Origin: Silene noctiflora
Taxonomy: Eukaryota; Streptophyta; Magnoliopsida; Caryophyllales; Caryophyllaceae
Reading direction: 5' to 3'
Assembly: GCA_009801015.1 (NCBI GenBank)
Contig: VHZZ01000008.1
Location: forward strand, 737,669 to 762,759
Length of the DNA: 25,091 bases
Of the stretch, positions 8,504 through 21,100 are shown piece after piece (positions within the stretch are counted from its first letter, which is position 1; each line of letters opens with the position of its first letter). A model generated the notes under the pieces. That model was not told the DNA's origin, did not search any database, and saw nothing but the letters and a program-made list of their open reading frames with translations. A program made the translations under genes and the position numbers.

Positions 8504-11500
8504 ATGCCGAGAGAAATCATAACGTTACAAGTAGGACAATGCGGAAATCAAATCGGAATGGAGTTCTGGAAACAACTTTGTCTTGAACATGGTATTAGTA
8601 AAGATGGCATTCTCGAAGATTTCGCTACTCAGGTTTTTTTCTCCATTTTTATTTCATTTTCGCTTAATTTATTGTTAATTTCTTGTAATTTCTCGCGCTG
8701 TAAGGTCGTGAATTTGTGTATTGACGAATTAGGGTTTGTGATTTTGAAATTGAATTGCGAATAAGTGAGTTTAGTGTAAAATTGTGATTAATTGGCTTCC
8801 GATTGGATGGCATTCTCGAATCACGGTTTTTATGTCGTCGCTAGAATCGGAATTTTTATGCTTTATGTTTTATTTCCCATTTTGGACGGATGCTGTACTA
8901 GTTTGCGTTTAATGTTCACTGGCTCGGTACCTACGCGTTTGTTAGCTGCAAATTTTACTATATTCTTCATGTTGTTTGGTACTCCCTCCGATTCTTAGGA
9001 ATTGATTCATTTACCGTTTTTAATAAAGATTAAAGGATGTAAATGGGTGTGACTTGTGAGTGAGTAGTGGGTGTCACTAATTTTGACATTAAATTTTAGC
9101 CCCGTTTAAGATGGTTAAAATGGAAATGGAGCAATTCTAGAAATATGCGAAAAGTAAAATATGGGGCATTTCCTAAGAATGAGAGGGAGTATTTGATTTG
9201 TAAAGAAAAAGAACGTTGTCAGATGGACAACCTTGACGTAATTGGAACATTGTTTGTTTTGAGTATGAGCTGTAAGCTTATAATAGTGACTGCTGATACG
9301 ATTCGCAGAGTTATAGGAGGGTGTCAAGTTATCACCCAGCTAGTCAAACTAAGGAACATATGAGGAGTTGCAGTTTCATATATTTGTTTAGTCAAATTGC
9401 CCTTTTCGTGTAGCAGAATCACTTGATGAAGATCTTGTTGTGATAATTATTTTGGATTGTTTAAAACCAGCATATTTGTGTTGTTCGCATAGGGGTAAGG
9501 CTGCGTATATATGACCACCCTACCAGGCTATTTGCAGGGCTTTTTTTAATGTAAATCAAAGAGCGAGGGGGGATACGAGCTAGATTGTTGTGAAGCACAT
9601 TAGTTGCTATGAGTTTGGTAGAAACTATACAACTACATAGCCTTAAAAGGAATTTCCCCAATTTATTTGTATTTGCATCTATTGGCTTTTGTGCCTCTTC
9701 ATGAACATATGAGGAACAGGACACTGTTCAAAGACCGGGGTTGTGAGAAACGGAATAAATTAAATAGGGGTATACTGCTCAGTTCATTGATTCATCTTTT
9801 GAACAATGTGTGCTGCTATAGTTACTTTGTTTATAATTGAAAATGAGATTAACTGTGCTGTCTAAGTCTGTCTGTTGCTTATGGTGCTATGATTAGAATA
9901 TTTATTGCTAATTCTGATCTGTTGTCATATCTGCAGGGAGGTGACAGGAAAGATGTTTTCTTCTACCAAGCTGATGATCAGCACTACATACCTCGAGCAT
10001 TACTCATAGATTTGGAGCCTCGAGTGATTAATACTATACAAAACAGTGAATACCGTAATCTCTACAATCATGAGAACGTTTTTTTGTCCGATCATGGTGG
10101 AGGTGCTGGAAACAATTGGGCTAGCGGATATCATCAGGTTCTTTTCTTTAAAAAATGCGAATTTTTATTGATCTCTGGTCATCCTGCACCAGCTATCTGG
10201 TGCCTTGTTATACATTATTCTTGTGTTCAACGTTTCTCAAAGTTATATATCATAGGTCTCGCTTTTATATTGCGCGACACATGTTTTTTGGACTCTTTTA
10301 ATTGTCCATTGCTTCAACACTTGACTCAGTTTGAGTATGAGATGAATTCTTTGACATTCTGTGATTCTTCGGTTTTCTTAATTATTTCACCATTATGATT
10401 TACTGGAATATGCTCTTTTGACAACGATATAACTAAAATAATTGAGGCTTTTTGCTAACGGTTCAGGTCTCCTGTAGCATCATTTTTGATTGAGTGTATT
10501 TGTTTGTATTTAAAAGAAACATTGTCATAATTGTAGTTTCTGAAATTCTTTGGTGATTTCAGGCAAGTATGAATGCATTAAGTGATTTTCGTTAGCTGTA
10601 TTCACCAAGTCTGACATCTCATTCAAATTTCTTTGCGTTTCTGTTGATTTGATTTAGTGCATCTCTGGATTCTTTCTTTAGTCTGTTTTTTTCGTCTCTT
10701 AATTTTTTAGCGAGATTCTTGTCGAATGCTCATATTTGTCATCCTCCGAATTTTTTTCTTATCCTTCAATATTGGCTGGTGTTTCTTATAGCTTGTTGTA
10801 TACTTGTATTACTCTTTGAGTTGTTATTTCGCAAGTCCTTTATTAAATATAGTTGGTCTTGTGCATTTAGGGGAAGGAAGTTGAGGAGGATATCATGGAT
10901 ATGATTGATAGAGAAGCCGATGGAAGTGATAGCCTTGAAGGTTTTGTTCTGTGCCATTCAATTGCTGGAGGAACAGGGTCAGGTCAGTTCTAAACGATTC
11001 TATTCTCCACCTGAACGTCAATCTAGAGATGGAAGAGTGTAGGAAGTTTTTTTTTTTTTTTTTTTTTTTTACCTATGGATCTTGAATTTTGGAGTGAAGA
11101 TTACTAGTTCACTACATTATGCTCGCATATGATGCATATAAGTGACTAAGTGTGTATATACATATGTATATTATATACATTGAATCTCCTACTTAGCGAA
11201 GCCATTATCACCGATGATCACATGTTCTTTTCTCTAGTGCATTTCATTCTCACTTAACTCTTATTTTTTGCAGGTATGGGTTCATATCTCCTGGAGACCT
11301 TAAATGATCGCTACAGCAAAAAGCTAATACAGACATACAGTGTGTTCCCAAATCAGATGGAGATCAGTGACGTCGTGGTGCAACCATACAACTCTCTGCT
11401 AACACTTAAGCGGCTAACACTAAATGCGGACTGTGTTGTTGTTCTCGACAATACTGCACTTAATAGAATTGCTGTAGAACGACTCCATTTGTCTAATCCT

Positions 11501-14018
11501 ACTTTCGCTGAGACAAATTCACTGGTTTCTACCGTGATGTCAGCTAGCACCACCACATTACGTTATCCTGGATACATGAATAATGATTTGGTTGGTCTTC
11601 TTGCTTCTTTAATTCCAACACCGAGATGCCATTTCCTAATGACAGGATATACACCACTGACTGTCGAGCGGCAGGTAAATTCTCGTGAGAGAAATCTTGT
11701 CCAATTTCAGAATCTACAGATACACTAAATTGTTCTTTATATCTAGGCCATCATATAATTTTTCTAGGAACTCGTTGATGTCGGTTTTAGTTGATTCACT
11801 TGGTTACTGATTAGGTCTTATAATAATCTGATGCAGGCTAATGTTATTCGAAAAACAACTGTACTCGATGTCATGAGAAGACTTCTTCAGGCATGTTTTG
11901 CTGTAAAACTATACTGAGCTCCATAACATACTTAATGGTTTTCCCTGACAATAATATTTTCTGCAGACCAAGAACATTATGGTTTCTTCGTATGCGCGTA
12001 CCAAAGAAGCTAGTCAGGCAAAGTATATATCAATTTTAAACATTATCCAAGGAGAAGTGGACCCAACACAGGTAAAATATTAGTATCTTGTATTCTAGAT
12101 TTCTAGCTACTGTGTGGCAGCTGTTTTGTGATTTAAGGGGCTGATGTTCTTTACAGACTTCTGAACTAAGAATGTAAGCAACCTACACAAACGCACTCAC
12201 TCAATTTGCTCTATGCATGCGTACATATGTCTTATAGTAGTTATACATTGGCTTGAGCTGTTTTTTGTGCATTACCGAATATATACATAGCACCATCTCT
12301 CTCTTTCGCTCCCTGATCTCCCTTTCTTGTGACCAGGTTCATGAGAGTTTACAGCGAATCCGTGAAAGAAAGCTAGTCAATTTTATTGAGTGGGGCCCTG
12401 CTAGCATCCAGGTCTTAATTTAAATTGACATACATGAAATGTATCAGTGTTTTTTTTTTTCTTTTTTACTTTGTTATAATCCCTGCCGTCTAATTGGCTG
12501 TCTTTCATTTTTCTGGTGTTCCAGGTTGCTCTGTCGAGAAAATCACCATATGTCCAAACAGCTCATCGGGTAAGACATTAGGCTCTTGGACTTGGTTATT
12601 TCGCCTTTCTCAAGCCATTGCATACGACATACAGTCTGTATCTGATTTAACGTGTTTTGTTTCTCAAGTGAAGTATAATGTTTGTGGTTGTTAGGTAAGC
12701 GGTCTAATGTTGGCAAGCCACACTAGCATTCGGCATCTCTTTAGCAAATGTCTGGGTCAATATGATAAGCTGCGGAAGAAACAAGCTTTCCTGGACAACT
12801 ACCGAAAGTTTCCAATGTTTGCAGTAAGTCAACGTAAACCATGCAGTTGCCTATTTAATTTAACTGACCGTTGTTAATGTACCTCGAGTTTGTTAGTTTG
12901 CCTTTTTTTCCATTTAGTGAAAAGGCCACAAGGGCAGTTTTGACGTTTACGGTATCCAAACTTAGGAAATGAAAACCACCGATCATGATGTCATTTTGCA
13001 TTCAGTTCGTTCTTTCTGATATTTGTCTAGGTCGAATGGTCCATGCCTTCAGGCGGCAATGTGGTTAATCGGGTCGGTTACAAATTGGGTCATATTGGGT
13101 TTTGATTTTGTCGGGTCAGTAGTGTTGTTCGAATCGAGTGGGGTTGTTGTCAATTCATCTCTAGGTCAGGTTTTAACTGAGTGAGAGGTCGTGTCAGGTT
13201 CAGTCCGGTTTATTATCGGTTAGCTTATTAGCATATATTTGAACTTGTATTTTCAAGTTCACACTGTTGTCCATCTTTGTTCAGCCAGCTCATAAGAAAA
13301 TGTTAGACCAATCTCACAGCTGAAAATGTTATTGGGTCATCCATTAGGTTTAGACAAAATCGAGTCACGGGTCATCTTCGGTTGGTTTTCGTTAAGGTTA
13401 GGGTTGACAAGTAGGGCTGTTATTGGTTATCAGTTTGGCCTCAGTTCCAGTTCAGACGGTTTCGGTTCACCAAATTTTCAGGTTGTATTGACTATTGAGG
13501 TGGAGTTATAGGCATTTGGGTTGGGTTTCTCCGTTCGGGTTAGCTTTTGCTAGCTCTACTGCTCTACCCTGAAGTGGTTATCAATCTAGTAGACATTTGC
13601 AATCTGCTTAATCTTGTTCGTGGATGATCAATTTCCATAACGGCACTACCAGTTTTTTAACTCCCGCTGTTAATAATGGCCGTCAGTATCTTGTATTGGG
13701 TATAAGTTCTTCTGTTTGCTCTAAAATCTCTTACATATGGAACCTGGTCAGGATAATGATTTATCCGAACTTGATGAAGCAAGGGACATACTCGAAACCT
13801 TGGTGGATGAATACAAAGCTTGTGAATCCCCAGATTACATCAAATGGGGAATGGAGGTATTCTAGTTTTTATTTTCTATCTAATCAATTCCCAACTATTT
13901 TAAGTATTTTCCGTCTTTAATTATGCTGACAAACCATGTTATTTTTCAGGATCCAGACCACCTTATGTCTGGGGAAGGAAGTGCCGCTGGAATGGTCAAT
14001 CCAAACATGCCCGTCTAA
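8504..14018 (+). CDS. TUBG: Gamma-tubulin chain, 11 exons, 474 aa
   Basis: Gamma-tubulin nucleates microtubules as the core of the gamma-tubulin ring complex; in plants it acts at the nuclear surface, cortical arrays, spindle and phragmoplast. Exons: 8504-8632, 9937-10137, 10871-10982, 11274-11674, 11837-11890, 11967-12071, 12337-12411, 12525-12569, 12695-12823, 13752-13856, 13950-14018. All joins keep frame and give exactly 474 aa, the length I recall for Arabidopsis TUBG1/2. The start [18 protein letters not shown] is the family N-terminus; the tubulin GTP-binding signature is AGGTGSG (142-148), with [12 protein letters not shown] in exon 2. The sequence runs intact through [14 protein letters not shown] near the C-terminus, and the last exon encodes a short variable tail. 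Intron 5 (11891-11966) begins with GC, not GT; the other introns are GT-AG. No internal stop or frameshift, so the gene looks functional. Introns 1 and 9 carry transposon remnants. Confidence 0.97.
8980..9191. mobile_element. Stowaway MITE in gamma-tubulin intron 1
   Basis: The 208-bp element is at 8982-9189 with a TA target duplication on both sides (8980-8981, 9190-9191). The left end CTCCCTCCGATTCTTAGGAA matches the inverse of the right end (CTCCCTCTCATTCTTAGGAA) at 18 of 20. CTCCCTCCG ends and TA duplication define Stowaway (Tc1/mariner-type) MITEs. Non-coding. Confidence 0.8.
9491..9547 (+). mobile_element. Possible 5'-truncated plant SINE remnant
   Basis: The stretch around GGGGTAAGGCTGCGTATATA, followed by GACCACCCTACC and a GCAGGGCTTTTTTT run, resembles the body/3' part of common tRNA-derived plant SINEs. 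No A/B box region is recognisable upstream. It lies in gamma-tubulin intron 1. Recognised from memory only. Confidence 0.4.
11047..11070 (+). repeat. Poly(T) run of 24 in gamma-tubulin intron 3
   Basis: An uninterrupted run of 24 T. It could be a length-variable microsatellite or the poly(A) tail of a minus-strand retrosequence; no retrosequence body was recognised next to it. Confidence 0.8.
11891..11966 (+). other. GC-AG intron of gamma-tubulin
   Basis: Exon 5 ends ...CTTCTTCAG and the intron starts GCATGT; it ends TTTTCTGCAG before ACCAAGAAC. The join [14 protein letters not shown] matches the conserved protein exactly. The nearest GT (4 bp downstream) would add GCAT and break the frame, so a GC donor is required. 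Confidence 0.85.
13028..13560. mobile_element. Degenerate hAT-like remnants in gamma-tubulin intron 9
   Basis: The long intron 9 carries several blocks with GGGTCGG/TCGGGTC words (13060-13130, 13515-13545) and a TAGGGCTGT start with GGTTTCGGTTC words (from about 13413). The right edge TTTTGCTAGCTCTA resembles the TTTGCCAGGTCTA end of the element at 6766-7181. This looks like two or more old, possibly nested elements. Ends and target duplications are not clear. Confidence 0.4.
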
Positions 14019-14302
14019 TACAAGCCGTTCTCTCTTCTTTTTCCCCCCTTTTTTGCCCCCTTTTTTTCTGTAGGTGTGCGTTCAGTCAACATCTCGTGGG
14101 ACTAGCTTTGCCTATTATATAAAGTTATGTACAGAATTACGCAAACTCTACCTGTGCTCAGTTTGAGTTTAGCCTTTGGGTTTAATGTTTATTGTACTTA
14201 TTGGTGACATTGCATGCTCACTCACGAGTCACGAGTCACAACTAAAGAAAAGTTGCCAAATCCGGAGAAATATCAAATGGCAAATGCTAACGACTGGAAA
14301 CA

Positions 14303-14476
14303 ATGCCAGTTGACGACATTGATCTTTTTGGGAGCATTGACGCTGATGAAGCTGATGACTTGATTTTTAAGGTTCTATGGCAAATTGGTTTTCAGCTCCC
14401 TGTTTCGATTCAACCCCAAGTAAATTGCCGGTTATATGTTTTTAGCTTCCTTTATGTTTCTCTCATGGGTATATAG
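14303..14476 (+). CDS. Short acidic open frame of unknown status (57 aa)
   Basis: ATG at 14303 opens 57 codons to TAG at 14474-14476. The first 20 residues (MPVDDIDLFGSIDADEADDL) are strongly acidic and look coding-like; the remainder is hydrophobic and not convincing. GTAAAT after PQ (residue 39) could be a splice donor, so the first 39 residues might be one exon or an exon fragment. I do not recognise the protein. It could lie in the extended 3' UTR of gamma-tubulin or be chance sequence. Confidence 0.2.
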   Translation: MPVDDIDLFGSIDADEADDLIFKVLWQIGFQLPVSIQPQVNCRLYVFSFLYVSLMGI

Positions 14477-14588
14477 CGCCTTTGCGAGTTATAGAATGCA
14501 GATACATCAATGATTTATAGGAATTAGGGAGTATTGTGGAAAATGACAGTTTACCAGTTGCTTATAGAATAGGCCTAAAGGTTCCAAC

Positions 14589-14621
14589 GCTGAATTACGG
14601 TTTGCAACCACGTAATTCAGC
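14589..14621. repeat. Perfect 11-bp inverted repeat between convergent genes
   Basis: GCTGAATTACG (14589-14599) and CGTAATTCAGC (14611-14621) are separated by 11 nt. It may be a remnant of a small foldback element or a structured 3' region. Confidence 0.7.
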
Positions 14622-15159
14622 TTTCGCTATGCAAAGTTAGAACTCCTTTTTATCGACAATATAAATCTCTTCCTGAAAGCTCATGCTCTCCCTATTACAA
14701 CAAACTGAATAAATTTTACAAAATGCGACGGAATTTGAAAATTGTACATAATTGGTTGGAATGGGAAGTATAGTAGTATAAATGTATGATCTCGTACCAG
14801 TAATCTAAAACAATTGCACATTTACAAATTAAATACAAATGAAATACTTATTTATAAAACAGTTGTATATTTCTAAAAGTTTTTATTTTCTTTTTACCTG
14901 TATGGCAGCTTCCTGCGAGTTCTATTCTCTTTTTGAAGTTAAAAACTACAAAAATGCCGCGGAAAAGTAAAGAGAATTAGAGAAATTGAGAGTAGGAAAA
15001 CAAGGTTAGGTTACAGCAGTGAAATTAACCAACCGGCTAAGCAAGCAAGCAAATATCCAGCAACCTCCACTTTCCGAAATTGATTTGGCAAAGTGGTTCC
15101 CAGAAAAGCATTTGTTCTAACCGGGAGTGTGGGGAGTGTGTTCATTATTCCCACGTATC

Positions 15160-18100
15160 TTAGCCAGTCACATGTTGATGATATAAGGCATACTTGACCA
15201 CCTCATAAGATGAGACCACAATCCCAACTGATGGACCAGCTCGAGCAACTCGAGGAGTGACTCCCGCGAAGAGCCCTCTCCAACCACCATCCCTGTCAAG
15301 TTAAAAAATGGGTATTTTACCTTTTTGAGGGAAGGGAGTTATATACCTTGTGCTTGTGAAGCTTCAAAAATTATCTACCCAGTTCTAATCAAAGTATTTT
15401 GACACTTGCACAATGAAACTTAAGGAACGTTATTGGAAAGCCTAAGAATACTTGTGTATGTTCTAAGGCAAAGATTTAAATTATGCATCAATTTTGCAGC
15501 TTATCAAGAATCGTGACAGCAACTGAAAAGCTGCATCAATTTTGTTATCTAATTAAGTATCTTTTGCCAAAACGATCATTGGAATAAAACTGTTTTCTGA
15601 ATTAACCATGGTTCAAAACTAGTTTCCAAAAAGACGGACAAAAATTCAGATACTGCCTCACACCGTCCCTCTGGCTAGAGATCCATTCCACTACTCTACA
15701 GTCTATGCCAGCTCCTCTTGAATCTGCCTCGTTCATTATTTCTCCATTCCCTATCTCATTAGTCATTACCTTTCAATTCCCCTATCTACATAACTTTTGC
15801 TTAATCAACAGCACCACAAGATGTTATTAACATTCGTGTATAGGGCAATTTTTCATAACTGGGACCCTAATGCGGCACAATTAAACCATTAATTTATTTG
15901 ATGAGACAGTTTTAAAAGGGTAGAAGCCGGCGTATCTGCCCACAATATACATCCGAACAAGCATTTCAAGGAATCTATCATTGAACCAACACATCTCATG
16001 GTCCAGTCGTCTAGGTATTAGCTCTTGCTTATTTATGGGTAGAACTTCTCAAGGCCGGTAGACTAATCGTCTATACATTTTCTTCATTTATTTTCTGGGA
16101 TTTAAGTGTGATTTTGGCTATAGTTTAACAATTGGCTTGACAAAATGGTTAAATTGGTAAATAGTTTTAACAATATGGACATTTTGGTAAAAGACCCTCT
16201 AATTAGACCTGGCGAACGGGTCACCCAGATCAGGCTCGAATAGGGTCGGATCACTTTCGGGTTTGCAAAAATTTGGTCGGGTCAGGCCATTTTCGAGTCA
16301 GGCTTGGAATTTCTACACTTTCGGGAAACCAAAATATGATTCACTTCAACACTAGAATTCGAACACGGAATTCACCAGAAACAATTAATCTACATGAGCA
16401 GATACGACATACCTACAAATCTCCATCAATGTCTGTCTAGTCGTCATCTTCATCTGTCTAACAGGATCTTTCTGCAAGACATGAACGGGGCAAAATTATC
16501 CATACCTGTCTAACAGTAAATTAACATATCAACAACAAAAGTTGACAAAGATATAAGGATGAATAACCTCTATCTGCCTCCGTGTTCTTGCAACATCTAG
16601 TGGACAAGTAGCACAGGCAGCAAGACTACCTGCACATAAGCCAGCAGCGAAATTTGCTCCTAAAATGTTGGCTGCATTCACTTTATCACCAGTAAGACTT
16701 AGAATTTCTCTACGGATCTGAAATGACAGGAGTCAGCTTTGCCTTAAACATGTGGTTGTTATTAACAAGTTAACAACACAAGATGATAGGTACGAATCTT
16801 ACAGGTTCAAGTACTCCCCAACAAATAGCAGAGAAAGGAACATCGCGAGCAAGTTGAGCTCCAAGACCGGTCCACCAAACACGATAATTTTGCACTGTAA
16901 TAGTAATAAGAAGTTATGTACAGTGAAAGAAAGTGCGTTGTATATTTGCTGAAAATTGAAAAACAAACCAATGAATTTCCTGGATCTAGCTTAGATATCA
17001 TATAATGCAACACAAGCGGTCTGCAATCACTGAAGCATAGCAGTACAAAGAAGATGCCAGATCGGCTTGGGCTATGTTAGTTTGTTTCGCAGACAATCAG
17101 CATTCACCACATACCAAGGGTAACAATAGTCTATTACAGATATTCCGTATTTAAGTCCACTCTTCAATTCGGTTATGANGTTTTATATATGCCTGGGGCT
17201 GGACTAATTGAGTCAGTCATGAAACTGCACTTACAATTTTGATAACGATGTGCACTTTTGACAGGAGATACTGCCCCCAGCAGCGTTTTCCAAACTCCTG
17301 GGGGTTTAACACCAGTCTGGACGTCCTTAAATGCCTACAAGTTGACAAACAAAGGGGTGTAATTATGAACCTTATTGATAAAAACATTAAATACTATATG
17401 TNTANACTAATGAACTACAAAAGTACCAATNAATCAACAAAATGAGACANTTTTAGCATCCATAAGGAGTTTNCTTCTTNNATTTACNATAAAATAATGC
17501 ATCAANCTAAACTTNANCNCCAGTGAGATCAAACTAACAAATTAGCATTCAACACTTCAAAAGTTATGTACAGTTCCTAGCAAATACCATACTCCCTCGT
17601 ATTCAAGGTGAAGTTCCCTATTTTCTAAAACGGATTATTCTGGTTATCTCCTTATTTCCTTATTTGGAAGCTTTGTGTGGTCCAAATTCAATTGCATGTG
17701 GGTTAGTGTGCTTTGTGTGGTCCATATTCACTCCCTTAATTCAAGTGGACAAAGGAAAGAGGAAGTGTACCTTGAATAGGAGGGATGATTTCATAAGACA
17801 AGATAATTCCGGATAGTGGATACCAATAACATTTAGTCACCAACCATGTGCAAATGACAAAACACTGGCAGAATATTGAAAACTGAAAATATACCTGCAT
17901 ACGAGTTCGTGCCAGTTCTATTGGATAACAAGTGACACAAGCCAGAACACGGGCAGCAGATCCAGCAACCAATGGAGAATATGGAGTCAAATTTGATGCA
18001 TGCTGTTCGGTAAAATCTTCCAAGTAGTTCCTCAACAGATCATAACAAGGTAAGTATATTCCCACCTGCACCACAGCCACACAATGTAAGAAAATTTCTC

Positions 18101-21100
18101 AAACGATAAGCCTTGACATTTTGCTGATAAAAAGACACTTACAGTTGGAATGGCCAGCGCTAAGCTAGCATTTGTTCCCCTCCACAATCTAGAAAATCCT
18201 TCCTGCACAACAATTGTTAAAGCTTGATAAATATTCAAGAGAGAATGTTAACTTTTAAATAGTACTCCTTCCGTTTCACAAAGACCCCTCCTATTTGACT
18301 TTTTGGGATCAAAGTTGTAAAACTGTGACCACGAATAAGCAGAAAAATATGGAAAAACAATATTATGAAACTAATAAAATAACTTTCAAGAGAATATATT
18401 TACAACAAAAATAATTAATGCATACATATAGAAAGCTATAGTCAAGGTGTCTTCTCGGAGACCGCGTAGTCAAATGGGAAGGTCTTTGTGACACAAAGGG
18501 AGTAGAAAAGACGCGTCAATTAAGAATCCGTGGGAAATCAAATTCTTGCTATGGCATGAAGAATTGTCAATTTCGTTTTTAATATACAACAGACAGTCGA
18601 GACAGCTACCTATCCTATAACTTGAATTGTCCTGGTCTTTAAGCATGGTTACAGAAAATCAAGGGATACCTAGGTGTCATGTGTCAATACTGGCTATGGC
18701 TGTATGGCATAAGGAATACTTGTTCTACTGTAAGAAACAGGCCCTAAAGTTAGCACTTCTTTGATCATTGGTATTTAGTACAATTCTCATTTCACCTTCG
18801 TACTTCTCAATCAAACTAATTTATTTGATCAAACTTTATACAGCTTGCCAGATAAGTCTTTCTAAAGATTCTAAATCGGAATCAAAGCTCAAACAGATGG
18901 AAGATGTTAATCATTGAGGACAATGCCCTTATAGAAGAAACATGACCACTAAATAGCTATTTCCAAAGGCAGTGTCCTATTTTCACATATCTTATAATTA
19001 TTAGTATTGTTACATACGGAGTATTTTATAATTATAAGTGAATTAATCCCAACACGAAGATTTCACGAACACCATACAAAAGCATCCATAGAAATTGCAA
19101 ACTACAATCCTGCCTTAGGGTCTGCAATCGGCAAATTGATACTTCTGGGAACTGTTTAATGTTTAGTCTAACAAACCATGTATATAAAAATTGCTGGAAC
19201 TTTCTAACCTGGCGTGTGACTTTGGTGAAAACGTCAAAGGTCCCTTTATACTGAGAGCATTCAGAGCATGCTATACCATCTCTAAGAGTTGAAGCAGTGC
19301 GCGACTGGTTAGTTTTCACGTCTGGAAGCATCTAGAAAACAGTATAACCTGCATTAGCCAGAAAATTACGTGTTTTGAAGTGCCTAAAACACAGTACAAT
19401 AATCAAGCACACAATACAAACTATTGAATACAATAGTCTCATAAATATTGTAGATTTGTACACTTATAACATCACACCCCCGAGGACCTTAGAATGCAGT
19501 GTTATAGCAGAAATCTATACACTGACCATCAGCTTGACTTCTAGTGACAAGCAGAGAGGAGAAGGTATTTAATTCCAAAAGTAGTCCATTCTTTTGTTTA
19601 TGGTAGATTACAGATAGGTACAAAGAACCTTTTCTGAGGTACCAGAAATAGGCACCTGCTTCAATGGTATGCAGTGCCTCAAGCTATAAAGGTGGGAAAA
19701 GAAAACTAATTACTTGCCTATCTTTTTGTATATTGTGTTGTAAAAGAGAGGCAATAGCTTTCCTAAACTGGAGGCGAGCCTCTCAATAAAATATTGTTTA
19801 TATCTGAACTCTGAAATGCCTTATAACTTACGTACCATACTAAGAAAGTTTAAAGTTCTACAAGGCATAATGGCATTTTAGATTTGTAGGCGTCCACAAG
19901 GAATTTTGCTAGCTTCAAATGTCCAGTTAATATAGTTTGTTAAGGCTTAAATATGTCATTCCTAAACAGCACACCTATATAGGCAAATATTTCATAAAAC
20001 GTACTGCAAAAAAGCTGCATTACAGCTACAGTGTGACACCTGACATGCGTGTCAATGACTCAAACAGAAGATATCACTATATGACATTTGGACTATACCA
20101 AACGATTCAACAATGTCGTCAAGGCAAATGCCAATTAGACCATTTGGCAATAACCAACTTTGCTGATATTAAAATGCCAACTCCCTTAACAAAATTACAA
20201 CACATCCAGAACTAACTCGGTCTGATAAGAAAATTGTCAGACTATGAACTAAACCCAGAGAAGAACACCGAAGTTATGTTACTAGACTCAAATGCAAGTG
20301 CCGCACGTAAGTGCGTGTCGGAGTGCCAGAACTAACTATTTTGCGCAAAAATAGTTCGTGCTTTTCTGTCTAGTAAAGTGTCAGAGTGTCATGTTGATAT
20401 GCGACTTAACTAGAGTGCAGGTAAAGATCAGTATACAAAACAGGGGAAAAGGCATTGTGATCAGGCTTGTGTTGCAGTCAAGTAGAAAAGGAGGGCATTT
20501 CCCGATAGGCTGCCACTGATATATGAGCTTAACTATGATCAGTGCACATGAAATTGGATAAAGATTGTCTATCTGTTACAAAGTTGCAAGTGTTAATAGA
20601 CAAAATCAAGTGCGGTAAAAACACACGCATCCTGGAGAACCATGAGGTGCTAGTGTAACTAAAATCAAAATACCAAAATATTTTCAACTCTATTGCTTAC
20701 AGCAAGGGTTCCAACTTCCAAGGATGAACATCTTATCTAATAACAATAACACTTCCTGAAGAATATCGCTGCTTAGCAGCCAGTGTCCATCTCCATTTCA
20801 CAAATATATCTGATTTTATTTCCCTATTTTGGCAATTTCACAAGTTTACTTCAGCCACCCTTTGGCAAGAGACAATCCAGCTTGTGGGTAACTTCAACTC
20901 TTTTTCATCATGAAACTCCATATCAAGTAATTACGCAACTTAAAAGATCACATTTAATGAGGACTAACAAAGCGAAATAAATGTGAATATCCAATTACCA
21001 CTTTTGCATCATCACACGTCGGCAAACATTGGTTTTGATAAGGAACACCAGCAGCTTGTGCTTGTAATCTTGTCTGCCAATAAGTTCATGTATTAGTAAT

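Larger units (their letters stand above)
14019..15159. other. Tail-to-tail intergenic spacer
   Basis: This 1.1-kb spacer between two convergent genes holds their 3' UTRs. The sense downstream of gamma-tubulin is C/T-rich (14030-14070) and then AT-rich with no perfect AATAAA. It contains a short open frame at 14303-14476 and a perfect 11-bp hairpin at 14589-14621. The rest is AT-rich without recognised features. Confidence 0.6.

Noticed and set aside
11276-11728. 150-residue open frame taken as a separate gene
   Set aside because: It is exon 4 of gamma-tubulin plus intron read-through; the preceding exons join to it in frame.
17239-17445. 68-residue plus-strand open frame with unknown residues
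   Set aside because: It is antisense to MTM1 exon 6 and runs into N bases in intron 5.
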